Source of the DNA: an uncultured Collinsella sp.
GTDB lineage: Bacteria; Actinomycetota; Coriobacteriia; Coriobacteriales; Coriobacteriaceae
NCBI GenBank assembly: GCA_900757185.1
Contig: CAAEMX010000054.1
Location: forward strand, 1-41,781
Length of the DNA: 41,781 bases
Reading direction: 5' to 3'
Each line of letters begins with the position of its first letter. Within the stretch, counting starts at the first letter, position 1. Below, piece by piece: positions 32,926 to 40,932 of the stretch. The notes under the pieces were generated by a model, which made no database searches, was not told the DNA's origin, and saw only the letters and a list, made by a program, of their open reading frames with translations. Made by a program: the position numbers and the translations under genes.

Positions 32926-33159
32926 GTGCGCCTCCATTACCGATTAGAGAGCATCCACAACATAGTTGAGAAGTCTACGGGCCCGTGCGGACACAAATTC
33001 ATCCTATCTGCGTCTTTCAATCGTTTGCCGCAACGCTTGCGCGACAAGGCGCTTGTGGATAAGATAGGAACACGGATGGCACCCGTTGCCGCGGGTCTTG
33101 CCAACTCCAGTACACGTTTACATCGTGAGAAGTGGCCGTCTTCGCTTATGCGGGGGCGG

Positions 33160-33243
33160 CTATTTCGTTCGGCCGATAAACAGGCCAAGCTCGATAGCCG
33201 CGATCAACAACGCCAATAACGAAATAACATCGCTTACGTTCAT
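33160..33243 (-). CDS. Putative holin-like toxin peptide (27 residues)
   Basis: A very short frame: MNVSDVISLLALLIAAIELG followed by LFIGRTK. It is almost entirely one hydrophobic helix with a charged end, the usual form of holin-like type I toxins of Gram-positive bacteria. AGAAGGG lies about 7 nt upstream of the ATG. No antisense RNA promoter was identified. An SOS-like palindrome lies about 65-95 bp upstream (33307-33340). Confidence 0.5.
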   Translation of the reverse strand: MNVSDVISLLALLIAAIELGLFIGRTK

Positions 33244-33306
33244 ACCAAATCCCTTCTAAAGGGAGTTGGCCCATCCGTGCTCCATAGCAGTAGTCTAACG
33301 CAAAAT

Positions 33307-33340
33307 GCGGGTAATAGGAACATCTGTTCGTATTACCCGC
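33307..33340. promoter_or_regulatory. Long palindrome: terminator and/or SOS-like box
   Basis: GCGGGTAATA and TATTACCCGC are perfect 10-bp arms enclosing GAACATCTGTTC, itself of the GAAC-N4-GTTC type recognised by LexA. It lies 9 bp after the ALDH stop, so it may be that gene's terminator (only a short T-run on the minus strand), and upstream of the holin-like peptide, where it could be an operator. The inner eleven bases GAACATCTGTT also occur in the box at 11315. Confidence 0.5.
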
Positions 33341-33348
33341 ACCCTTTT

Positions 33349-34728
33349 CTAATGCACAAACATGCGCACGAACTTGTGCTTCCAGCTTGCGTAAGGGGCA
33401 TAGCGGAACGGCACGTCCAGCCACGTTGCCTTGTTCACGATGCTCTTCTTGTGGCTAAACGTATCGAAGCTCTCGCGTCCATGGTACTGTCCCATACCGC
33501 TCGCCCCCATGCCGCCAAAGCCCATATGGCTCGTGGCCAAATGCATAATGGTGTCATTAACACAGCCACCACCAAAGGGCACGTAACGCACAAAGCGCTG
33601 CTGAACCTCACGGTCTTGGCTAAAGATATACAGGGCCAGCGGCGTCGGGCGATTCGTGATGAACGCCTCGGCCTCGTCTAGGCTCTCAAACGTCAGCACC
33701 GGCAAGATGGGACCGAAGATCTCCTCCTGCATCACGGCGTCATCGGGGGTCACGCCGTCTAGGATCGTCGGCTCAATCTTGAGCGACGACTCGCGCGCCG
33801 TGCCTCCCAGCACAACCTTATCGGGGTCGATCAGCCCGCGCACGCGCGCAAAATGCTTGGCGTTGACAATATGACCGTAGTCCTCGTTGTCGAGCGGGTG
33901 CTCGCCAAACATACGGCGGGCCTCTTCCCTGATGAGGTCCAGCAGCTCGTCGTGCACGCGCGCATCGACCAGCAGGTAGTCGGGCGCCACGCAGGTCTGC
34001 CCTACGTTGAGCCATTTACCAAAGGCGATACGCCGTGCCGCGACCTTCAAGTTTGCCGTCGCATCAACGATGCAGGGGCTCTTGCCGCCCAGCTCAAGCG
34101 TCACGGGCGTGAGGTTTTTGCTCGCGCGCTCCATGACGAGCTTGCCGACCGGAACGCTACCGGTAAAGAAGATCTTGTCCCAGCACTCGTCGAGCAGCGC
34201 TTCGTTTTCGGCGCGGCCGCCCTCGACAACCGTCACCAGACGCGGATCAAACGCCTCTTCACAGATCCGCTTGAGCACCGCGCTTGATGCCGGAGCATAG
34301 GCGCTCGGCTTGATGACCACGGTATTGCCCGCGGCAAGGGCGCCGGCAAGCGGCTCGAGCGTTAGCAAAAACGGGTAGTTCCAGGGCGCCATAATGAGCG
34401 TGACGCCATAGGGCACGGCTTGCGTTTTGCACACACTCACGGCGTTGGCGAGGTCACACGGACGCAGGCGCGGACGACTCCATCGAGCCACATGCGCAAT
34501 CTGATGACGAATCTCGGAAAGCGAGGTGCCGGTCTCACACATATAGGCCTCGTCATGCGACTTTCCCAAATCGGTCTTGAGCGCATGGGCAATATCGGGT
34601 TCGTGCGCCCGCACTGCGTCGCGCAAGCTCACGAGCGCGCGACGGCGAGCGTTAACGTCAAACGTGGCGTGCGTCTTAAAGTAGGCGCGCTGATCGCCGA
34701 CGATGCGCGCAATTTCCTCGGTGTTCAT
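33349..34728 (-). CDS. Aldehyde dehydrogenase (ALDH class 3-like)
   Basis: A 459-residue NAD(P)-dependent aldehyde dehydrogenase. It shows the NAD-binding MAPWNYPFLLTLEPLAGALA, IKPSAYAP, the FTGSVPVGK loop, the general-base region VTLELGGKSPCIVD and the catalytic cysteine in NVGQTCVAPDYLL. The length and C-terminal SHMGFGGMGASGMGQYHG are typical of the class 3 (ALDH3-like) group. It would oxidise an aldehyde to the acid. GGAGGG lies before the ATG, 8 bp after the stop of the alcohol dehydrogenase gene, so both are one operon that would interconvert alcohol, aldehyde and acid. Confidence 0.92.
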   Translation of the reverse strand: MNTEEIARIVGDQRAYFKTHATFDVNARRRALVSLRDAVRAHEPDIAHALKTDLGKSHDEAYMCETGTSLSEIRHQIAHVARWSRPRLRPCDLANAVSVCKTQAVPYGVTLIMAPWNYPFLLTLEPLAGALAAGNTVVIKPSAYAPASSAVLKRICEEAFDPRLVTVVEGGRAENEALLDECWDKIFFTGSVPVGKLVMERASKNLTPVTLELGGKSPCIVDATANLKVAARRIAFGKWLNVGQTCVAPDYLLVDARVHDELLDLIREEARRMFGEHPLDNEDYGHIVNAKHFARVRGLIDPDKVVLGGTARESSLKIEPTILDGVTPDDAVMQEEIFGPILPVLTFESLDEAEAFITNRPTPLALYIFSQDREVQQRFVRYVPFGGGCVNDTIMHLATSHMGFGGMGASGMGQYHGRESFDTFSHKKSIVNKATWLDVPFRYAPYASWKHKFVRMFVH

Positions 34729-34736
34729 GGGCCCTC

Positions 34737-35957
34737 CTAATTCTCGTCTTCAAACATACCACCCGCAACGACCTCGTACATATGCTCGAGCTCCAGACGG
34801 TCCATTAGAAGCGGAACGGGGTATAGCGGATTGGCCTCGGCATCGGCATGGGCCGCCATTTGCGGAATATCGGAGCGGCGAATGCCCGTCACATATTTGG
34901 GAATGCCCAAGGCGGCATTCATGCGGTCGACCCAATCGATAAAGGCCTCGGCCGCAAGACTGTCCTGCGCGGTAGCCGGCGCGATACCGGCCATGCGAGC
35001 AAGATCGGCAAGCTTGGGGGCGGCGGCGTCACCATAAGCGCGAAGCATGTGCGGCAGGATGATCGCGTTGGCCAAACCGTGCGGAATTCCGTATCGGCCG
35101 CCCAGACTGTGCGCGATGGCATGCACGTATCCGACATAGGAGCGGGTAAATGCAACACCCGCTTTATACGCCGCCGAAAGCATATTGCGACGAGCGCGCA
35201 TGTCGTCGCCATGCTCATAAGCCTCGGGCAAATTGTCGTGGATGAGCTGGACCGCCTGACGCGCCATCTTGCGCGTGTAGGGCGTGGTGCTACGGCCGAT
35301 AAAGGCCTCGACGGCATGCGTCAGGGCATCCATGCCCGTCTGCCCCGTAATGGAGGCGGGCAGGCCACGTGTAAACTCGGGGTCGTGCACCGCAAAGCGC
35401 GGAATAAGCACAAAGTCGTTAATGGGGTACTTGTAGCGCGTCTCGTCATCGGTGATAACCGCCGCGAGCGTGACTTCGCTTCCCGTACCGGCGGTAGTGG
35501 GAACCGCAATAAGCAGCGGCAGGCGACGATGAATCCGCAGCAGGCCGCGCATCTTGTTGATGGGCTTGTTTGGCTGCGCAATGCGTGCGCCCACGCCCTT
35601 GGCGCAGTCCATGGCTGATCCTCCGCCAAAGCCGATAATGGCCCGGCAGGCGCTCTCTCGGTACAGGGACGCCGCTTCCTCCACGTTTGAGACCGTGGGG
35701 TTTGCACGCGTTTCGGCATAGACCGAAACGCCAATCCCCCTGGATGCGAGCGCCGTCTCGAGCGGTGCCGTGAGCCCCAGACGGGCAATGCCGGGATCCG
35801 TCACGATAAGGACCTTCTGGATCGAGCGCTTTTGAAGCACCGCGGGCACATCCTCGGCATGCTCTAAAATGCGTGGCTCGGTATAGGGCAGGATTGGCAA
35901 TGCAATGCGAAAAACCGTCTGATATGTTCGGCACCAGGCACGACGGGCTAGATGCAT
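34737..35957 (-). CDS. Iron-containing alcohol dehydrogenase
   Basis: A 406-residue group III (iron-type) alcohol dehydrogenase. Seen in order: NAD loop FGGGSAMDCAKGVG, AVPTTAGTGSEVT, then metal ligands in GQTGMDALTHAVEAFIG (Asp and His) and YVHAIAHSLGGRYGIPHGLA (two His). The first 22 residues are an extra basic stretch before the usual start of the family; AAGGAG upstream of the ATG at 35957 supports this start all the same. First gene of the ADH/ALDH operon, behind a Rex-like operator. It probably regenerates NAD during fermentation by reducing an aldehyde. Confidence 0.92.
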   Translation of the reverse strand: MHLARRAWCRTYQTVFRIALPILPYTEPRILEHAEDVPAVLQKRSIQKVLIVTDPGIARLGLTAPLETALASRGIGVSVYAETRANPTVSNVEEAASLYRESACRAIIGFGGGSAMDCAKGVGARIAQPNKPINKMRGLLRIHRRLPLLIAVPTTAGTGSEVTLAAVITDDETRYKYPINDFVLIPRFAVHDPEFTRGLPASITGQTGMDALTHAVEAFIGRSTTPYTRKMARQAVQLIHDNLPEAYEHGDDMRARRNMLSAAYKAGVAFTRSYVGYVHAIAHSLGGRYGIPHGLANAIILPHMLRAYGDAAAPKLADLARMAGIAPATAQDSLAAEAFIDWVDRMNAALGIPKYVTGIRRSDIPQMAAHADAEANPLYPVPLLMDRLELEHMYEVVAGGMFEDEN

Positions 35958-35974
35958 AAAGGAAACTCCTTCAT

Positions 35975-35992
35975 TTGTTGATAGGTCAACAT
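35975..35992. promoter_or_regulatory. Rex-like redox operator upstream of ADH/ALDH operon
   Basis: TTGTTGATAGGTCAACAT: arms TGTTGA and TCAACA are perfectly inverted around a 4-nt spacer. Rex sites in anaerobic Gram-positives read TTGTTAA-N4-TTAACAA, so this differs by one symmetrical base pair. It lies about 18 bp upstream of the ADH start, in or just after the promoter. Rex control by the NADH/NAD ratio is inferred. Confidence 0.5.
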
Positions 35993-36213
35993 TTGCTCGC
36001 CCGATTGTACTCAGCGGCGTCCGTATATGACTTGCAAACCGTTAATCAATCAACATCTTCATATCTCAAAATTGTTTTATTAAAAATCATTCCTAATAGG
36101 CTTCACATTTGGTTGCATTTATGGATAATAGAACTCGTCAAGACGCACGTCCGGAGAGGGCCCTTACGGGACCGGACGAGCGCACAATCGCCATCGATCG
36201 AAAGGATCGAATC

Positions 36214-36774
36214 ATGAAGTTTGTTTGCCCCGTTTGCGGTTATGTGGAAGAGTTCGACGGCGACCAGCTGCCCGAGGACTTCAAGTGCCCCCAGTGCGGC
36301 GTTCCCGGTTCTCGTTTCCTGAAGCAGGAGGAGGGCCAGCTCGAGTGGGCTGCCGAGCACGTCGTGGGCGTCGCCAAGATGGGGGGCGTCTCCGAGGACA
36401 TCGTTGCCGACCTGCGCGCCAACTTTGAAGGCGAGTGCTCCGAGGTCGGTATGTACCTGGCCATGGCTCGCGTCGCCCATCGCGAGGGCTATCCCGAGAT
36501 CGGCCTGTACTGGGAGAAGGCTGCCCACGAGGAGGCCGAGCATGCCGCCAAGTTCGCTGAGCTCCTGGGCGAGGTCGTGACCGACTCCACCAAGAAGAAC
36601 CTCGAGATGCGCGTTGAGGCCGAAAACGGCGCCACCGCTGGCAAGACCGATCTCGCTAAGCGCGCCAAGGCCGCTGGCCTCGATGCCATCCACGACACCG
36701 TGCACGAAATGGCTCGCGACGAGGCCCGCCACGGCAAGGCTTTCGCCGGCCTGCTGAAGCGCTACTTTGGCTAA
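36214..36774 (+). CDS. Reverse rubrerythrin
   Basis: A 186-residue protein with the rubredoxin domain first (C5-P-V-C8-G-Y and C25-P-Q-C28-G, an iron-sulfur site) and a four-helix diiron domain second, with EGECSEVGMYL, AAHEEAEHAAKF and MARDEARHGKAF giving the Glu/His ligands. This reversed order marks the reverse rubrerythrins of anaerobes, which reduce hydrogen peroxide and sometimes oxygen with electrons from NADH and a reductase. AAAGGA precedes the ATG. It is a single gene with its own strong terminator; the AT-rich upstream region (36040-36110) probably holds its promoter. Confidence 0.92.
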   Translation: MKFVCPVCGYVEEFDGDQLPEDFKCPQCGVPGSRFLKQEEGQLEWAAEHVVGVAKMGGVSEDIVADLRANFEGECSEVGMYLAMARVAHREGYPEIGLYWEKAAHEEAEHAAKFAELLGEVVTDSTKKNLEMRVEAENGATAGKTDLAKRAKAAGLDAIHDTVHEMARDEARHGKAFAGLLKRYFG

Positions 36775-36808
36775 GCCAACCGCTTGAGACATAACCTCTA
36801 GCTCGATG

Positions 36809-36839
36809 AGGCCCGGACCGTATTGGTTCGGGCCTTTTT
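36809..36839 (+). terminator. Intrinsic terminator of the rubrerythrin gene
   Basis: AGGCCCGGACC (36809-36819) pairs with GGTTCGGGCCT (36825-36835) with one wobble and a 5-nt loop, followed by TTTTT. Confidence 0.85.
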
Positions 36840-36904
36840 GTGTCTCGAGGACTCGTTAACGCCCTGAAATAGAGCTATCTTCGGCATCGGTCTCTCGTCA
36901 AAAA

Positions 36905-37027
36905 CTAAGTGAGTAGACTTTTTGGAACTTGCCGAGCAGACCATCCGTATTGCTTTATAAAGTCGCAGGTAAATGACTTGTTTCAAAACGGCCTGGTCGC
37001 CAAAGTGCCAAAAGCCTACTCACTTAG
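36905..37027. repeat. 123-bp inverted-end repeat, copy 2
   Basis: Same length and ends as copy 1, about 80% identical by eye to copy 3 in the same orientation, mostly transitions. The stem extends inward through GGaACTT/AAGTgCC, a different sequence from copy 1 but still paired. Its right end supplies the last codons and TAG stop of the adjacent nuclease-like gene (37016). Confidence 0.85.
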
Positions 37028-38143
37028 AACCGCAGCCGTCCACGATCGAGCTGCTTTGTGTCTAACGGGCATCTTTCCGTCAATTACTCCCAATTTTGTC
37101 CAGTCAACGAATAGTTCAGACCGGAGTAATGTCTCAGCCCTTTGCTCATCTGAGCTTTTATCACGATATTCAGCATCGAGCATCCTGCATACGGCCTTAA
37201 CGATCGCGTGGAATCTACCCTCATCGGATATCTGTCTGTGTGTCAGGAGAAGTACATCGTAGCCCATGGCCTGAAGGGCCGTCATGCGGTCAGCGTCACG
37301 CAAGCCATCCCCTGCGCGTCCGTGCGAGGCCTTTCCCTGACATTCAATGGCCACCTGTCGCCTGCCGTCCAGCGAAGAAAGAAGTAGGTCGATATATACA
37401 CGGGACTTTCCCACAATCGCTCGAGCACTTGTGCTTAGCATCACTTCAACATTGAGCTCTATGCCGCAAAAACCTTCGCCTCCCAGGGATCGCGGCAGTG
37501 CAAGTAGCAAATACGCCTCGACCTCAAAAGGCGACGCGGCGCCCAATGGAACGAGTTGCGATACCGCTATAAATCTATTGCCGTAACGCATCCCGCAAAC
37601 ATCTGAACAAAAACGGTCAAGGTCTCCGCCCAAAACCAAAGCGTCTCGACGCCATAAATTTGAGACGGTGCCGTCCTCCGACGGGCAGCGCACCCAACCG
37701 AACGTTGTCGAAATCGCGCCCGAATCAATTGCACGCGAAAGCTCCGCCTCAAGTGCCGCCGGCAGGGCACACACCGCAAACAAGCCACACATCTCCGCCA
37801 ATACCAAAAGAAGCTGAAGATCCGTCAGATGCCGCAACATGATGAATGCCGTCAGTAGAGGAGACGTAATCAAAACCCCATGCTCCGTTTCCAGCACGGA
37901 TTCCCTGGGAAGCTCACCAAGAAACAGCCGCTGCCTAATGCTGGCAGGACAAGTCCGTTTGTTTCTCGTCCGAACCAATGTATACAACGGAAAACCGAGC
38001 GCGACCGCAGCCGTCGGGTTGCGGGCGAGATCATATCGCTGCCGGTCTTCTTCCGGTCGTGGAAGCGGCGGACACAAAGCGCGGACTTGAGGAGGCAAAC
38101 GCCAGTACCTAAAAGCTGATATGTCACAAAGTAGATCCTTCAT
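37016..38143 (-). CDS. PD-(D/E)XK-like protein (DUF559-type), flanked by repeats
   Basis: A 375-residue protein. The C-terminal part (about 240-320) looks like a DUF559/Vsr-type PD-(D/E)XK nuclease: SRVYIDLLLSS, then VAIECQGKASHG, RDADRMTALQAMGYDVLLLT. The N-terminal part (1-200) resembles the helix-turn-helix/AbiEi-like region often fused to DUF559 in actinobacteria, with VLITSPLLTAFIMLRHL. The last residues LSE and the TAG stop lie inside repeat copy 2. No good ribosome site is seen; ATG at 38143 is a guess, a GTG at 38149 is possible. It looks less GC-rich than its neighbours. Likely an accessory gene; function unknown. Confidence 0.65.
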   Translation of the reverse strand: MKDLLCDISAFRYWRLPPQVRALCPPLPRPEEDRQRYDLARNPTAAVALGFPLYTLVRTRNKRTCPASIRQRLFLGELPRESVLETEHGVLITSPLLTAFIMLRHLTDLQLLLVLAEMCGLFAVCALPAALEAELSRAIDSGAISTTFGWVRCPSEDGTVSNLWRRDALVLGGDLDRFCSDVCGMRYGNRFIAVSQLVPLGAASPFEVEAYLLLALPRSLGGEGFCGIELNVEVMLSTSARAIVGKSRVYIDLLLSSLDGRRQVAIECQGKASHGRAGDGLRDADRMTALQAMGYDVLLLTHRQISDEGRFHAIVKAVCRMLDAEYRDKSSDEQRAETLLRSELFVDWTKLGVIDGKMPVRHKAARSWTAAVLSE

Positions 38144-38226
38144 AGGCACAGGAAAACACGAATTTCAACCCAGTCAGTCACGCATTGGCGCGAACGCACC
38201 AAAAATGGCGCCGAACGGACTGCCAA

Positions 38227-38292
38227 GTTTTCAACAGCCCTCCCCAACTGGCCAAAAGCTTGCCGAGAGCTGGACGAAGCCCTGTTGAAAAC
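38227..38292. repeat. 11-bp inverted repeat upstream of the nuclease-like gene
   Basis: GTTTTCAACAG (38227-38237) is perfectly inverted as CTGTTGAAAAC (38282-38292) with a 44-nt centre that can also fold in part. It lies between repeat copy 3 and the nuclease-like gene and may be a leader structure or a second repeat family. Confidence 0.5.
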
Positions 38293-38324
38293 CCCATTTT
38301 TTTCTCATGCAGGAGCTTTGCGCG

Positions 38325-38447
38325 GCAAGTGAGTAGACTTTTTTGAACATCCCGAGCAGGCCGGTCATCCTGCTTTTCAAAACCGCAGGTAGATAGCTTG
38401 TTACAAAACTGTCTGGTCGCCAAAGTGCTAAAAGTCTACTCACTTAG
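38325..38447. repeat. 123-bp inverted-end repeat, copy 3
   Basis: Starts GC instead of CT, then AAGTGAGTAGACTTTTT; ends AAAAGTCTACTCACTTAG. Same length and orientation as copy 2. The stop codon TGA of the pdxR-like gene (38440-38442) lies within its right end. Copies 2 and 3 enclose the nuclease-like gene in a 1543-bp segment. Confidence 0.85.
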
Positions 38448-39876
38448 GTTGCAGAGTGCTCCCCATTAGCTGCAATTCCAAGGTAGTTAGTACTTTTGGA
38501 CTCAGATCGTCATACTGAACAAGAATTTGAGTTGAGTTTTCAGGGACAGATGCGCCATCGGCACACCAAAAACAGTCACCGATATCGATAAAAGGGATGC
38601 TCGAGCGCGTGAGGGCCCGTGCAAAAGAGCTTCCGCCCGCGTCACACTCCACGGCCACGACGCAGTAAAGGCCGGCGTCCGCGTACTCGATCGAGACTTC
38701 CCCTGCCGGAAACGTTTTCCGTACAAGCGCCGCCAGGCCATCACGCGCCCCACGAGCACGAACGCGCACGCGGTTCACATGTCGCTCGTAATCACCCGAT
38801 TCCAGCAAACGCGCCAAGGCAACCTGATCAACAGAACTTACCGACGAGGCGTAGAAACCAAGGTTGCGTTTAAACCTCTCCATTAGCTCATCGGGCAGCA
38901 CCATGTACGCCAAACGTAACGCCGATGAAAGGCTCTTCGAAAACGTGTTGGTGTAGATAACCGACTGGGCGGCATCGATCGACGCGAGTGCGGGAATCGG
39001 CTTGCCGGCAAGACGAAACTCACAATCAAAGTCGTCTTCGATGAGATACCGACCTGGCCGCTCGGCGGCCCAGCTCAGCAACGCATAGCGACGTGCAATG
39101 CTCGTCACAAGACCGGTCGGATACTGATGAGACGGCATCAGGTGAAGGACATCGGTCCCGGTTTTCTGCAGCGCGCTCAAGTCCACGCCCTCAGCATCCA
39201 ACGGGACATGCCGCACTTCGCAACCCATGGCCTGATAGATGCGCGTCAAGCGCAAATAGCCTGGATCCTCGACGGCATACACCTTGTCCGCGCCAAGCAA
39301 CTGAACCAACATGGTATCGAGCAGCTGGGCGCCCGCACCGATAACGATGTTGTCGGGGTCGACATTCATGCCCCTCGTCCCGCGTAGATGGTGCGCAATC
39401 GCACGTCGCAGCCGAGCGGTGCCCTGCGCCGGCGCGGGCGAAAAGATTTCACGTTCGTCTTCGGATGTCAGCGTCGCCCGTAGCGCGCTTTGCCAAAGCC
39501 GCGCCGCCTCCAAAGCGGAAGGAGAAAGCGCATCGAATCGCTCGACCTGTCCGTTGACATCATGCGCGCTGGGGTCCACGGAGGCGACATCTCGGTCGAT
39601 GCCCTCCGCAGCCGAAGCCAAAACCGGTGCATCCGGAAGTTCGCACGCGTAGTAGCCGCGCCGCGGCTTTGAGCAAATATAACCCTCGGCAAGCAACTGG
39701 CTATATGCATTTTCGATTGTAATGACACTGATTCCCAGATGACTGGCAAAGGCGCGCTTAGACGGCAAATGCTCTCCCGCCGCAATGCGCCCAGCAACGA
39801 TATCATCTCGAATTTGCTGGTAAACATACTCATAGAGCGATGCCTCGCCGCGTTGTTCCAAATTGTAGTCGAGCAT
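38440..39876 (-). CDS. pdxR: PdxR-type MocR regulator (GntR HTH plus aminotransferase domain)
   Basis: A 478-residue MocR-family regulator. Residues 1-75 are a GntR winged helix (YEYVYQQIRDDIVAGRIAAG, LPSKRAFASHLGISVITIENAYSQLL). From about 110 on is a class I aminotransferase fold with VIGAGAQLLDTMLVQLL, YLIEDDFDCEF and the PLP lysine in YTNTFSKSLSSALRLAY. PdxR proteins sense PLP and control pdxST. It is transcribed divergently from pdxS, which fits. The ATG at 39876 has AGGTG upstream. The final PK and the TGA stop come from the 123-bp repeat, so the C-terminus may have been altered by the insertion. Confidence 0.88.
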   Translation of the reverse strand: MLDYNLEQRGEASLYEYVYQQIRDDIVAGRIAAGEHLPSKRAFASHLGISVITIENAYSQLLAEGYICSKPRRGYYACELPDAPVLASAAEGIDRDVASVDPSAHDVNGQVERFDALSPSALEAARLWQSALRATLTSEDEREIFSPAPAQGTARLRRAIAHHLRGTRGMNVDPDNIVIGAGAQLLDTMLVQLLGADKVYAVEDPGYLRLTRIYQAMGCEVRHVPLDAEGVDLSALQKTGTDVLHLMPSHQYPTGLVTSIARRYALLSWAAERPGRYLIEDDFDCEFRLAGKPIPALASIDAAQSVIYTNTFSKSLSSALRLAYMVLPDELMERFKRNLGFYASSVSSVDQVALARLLESGDYERHVNRVRVRARGARDGLAALVRKTFPAGEVSIEYADAGLYCVVAVECDAGGSSFARALTRSSIPFIDIGDCFWCADGASVPENSTQILVQYDDLSPKVLTTLELQLMGSTLQPK

Positions 39877-39887
39877 GAGTTTGTCAC

Positions 39888-39929
39888 CTGACCTTATCGA
39901 GTCATTCAATCTGATATTAGTCTGACCTT
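39888..39929. promoter_or_regulatory. CTGACCTT direct repeats in the pdxR/pdxS region
   Basis: CTGACCTT occurs at 39888-39895 and 39922-39929, 34 bp apart (about three helical turns), between the divergent pdxR and pdxS. TTGTTA (39928) with TATTTC 17 nt later is a possible pdxS promoter. Direct repeats are a normal form of PdxR binding site; assignment is inferred. Confidence 0.45.
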
Positions 39930-40021
39930 GTTATTATCTTGAAAACTGAGTATTTCGCCATACCCAGCTCCCCGATAGGATGTTCCGTCAAGCAATGCAC
40001 ATGCCAACCAAGGGAGCAACC

Positions 40022-40912
40022 ATGGCAGAACAGACCAGCAAGGCCGATCGCGTCAAACTCAACCGCGAGCTCGCGCAGATGCTCAAGGGCGGCGTCATCA
40101 TGGACGTCACCACGCCCGAGCAGGCACGCATCGCCGAGGAGGCAGGCGCCTGCGCCGTCATGGCTCTCGAGCGCATCCCGGCCGACATCCGTGCCGCAGG
40201 CGGCGTCTCGCGCATGAGCGATCCCAAGATGATCAAGGGAATCCAGGAGGCCGTCTCCATCCCTGTTATGGCCAAGTGCCGCATCGGCCACATTGTCGAG
40301 GCGCAGGTCCTGCAGGCCATCGAAATCGATTACATCGACGAGTCCGAGGTTCTCTCCCCCGCCGATGATGTCTATCACATCGACAAGACCCAGTTTGACG
40401 TGCCGTTTGTCTGCGGCGCCCGCGATCTGGGCGAGGCGTTGCGCCGTGTTGCTGAGGGCGCCACGATGATTCGTACCAAGGGCGAGCCGGGCACGGGCGA
40501 CGTCGTTCAGGCCGTGCGTCACATGCGCAAGATCCAAAAGCAGATCCGCGACGTTGTTGCTCTGCGCGACGACGAGCTCTTTGAGGCAGCCAAGCAGCTG
40601 CAGGTTCCGGTCGAGCTGGTGCGCGAGGTCCATGCCACGGGCAAGCTCCCCGTCGTAAACTTTGCCGCCGGCGGCGTAGCGACCCCCGCCGATGCCGCGC
40701 TGATGATGCAGCTGGGCGCCGAGGGCGTCTTTGTTGGCTCGGGCATCTTTAAGAGCGGCGACCCCGCCAAGCGCGCCGCCGCCATTGTCAAGGCCGTGGC
40801 AAACTTCACCGACGCCAAGCTCATCGCCGAGCTTTCGGAGGACCTGGGCGAGGCCATGGTGGGCATCAACGCCGACGAAATCGAGATCATCATGGAGGAG
40901 CGCGGGCGCTAG
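40022..40912 (+). CDS. pdxS: Pyridoxal 5'-phosphate synthase subunit PdxS
   Basis: A 296-residue PLP synthase. It joins ribose 5-phosphate, glyceraldehyde 3-phosphate and ammonia into PLP. Key residues are seen: D28 in GGVIMDVTTPEQA, the first catalytic lysine K85 in PVMAKCRIGH, the second lysine K153 in IRTKGEPGTGD, and the phosphate site FAAGGVATPADAA with VFVGSGIFKS. Its length is normal for the family. GGGAGC precedes the ATG. It lies 20 bp before pdxT, its glutaminase partner, with which it forms the 12+12 complex. Confidence 0.97.
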   Translation: MAEQTSKADRVKLNRELAQMLKGGVIMDVTTPEQARIAEEAGACAVMALERIPADIRAAGGVSRMSDPKMIKGIQEAVSIPVMAKCRIGHIVEAQVLQAIEIDYIDESEVLSPADDVYHIDKTQFDVPFVCGARDLGEALRRVAEGATMIRTKGEPGTGDVVQAVRHMRKIQKQIRDVVALRDDELFEAAKQLQVPVELVREVHATGKLPVVNFAAGGVATPADAALMMQLGAEGVFVGSGIFKSGDPAKRAAAIVKAVANFTDAKLIAELSEDLGEAMVGINADEIEIIMEERGR

Positions 40913-40932
40913 TCCAGCAGAAAGGATCGCAC

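Noticed and set aside
32926..33424. Frames of about 80-100 codons on both strands between the small charged protein and ALDH
   Set aside because: No ribosome sites and unlikely composition; the 27-codon hydrophobic frame at 33160 with a good site is the better candidate.
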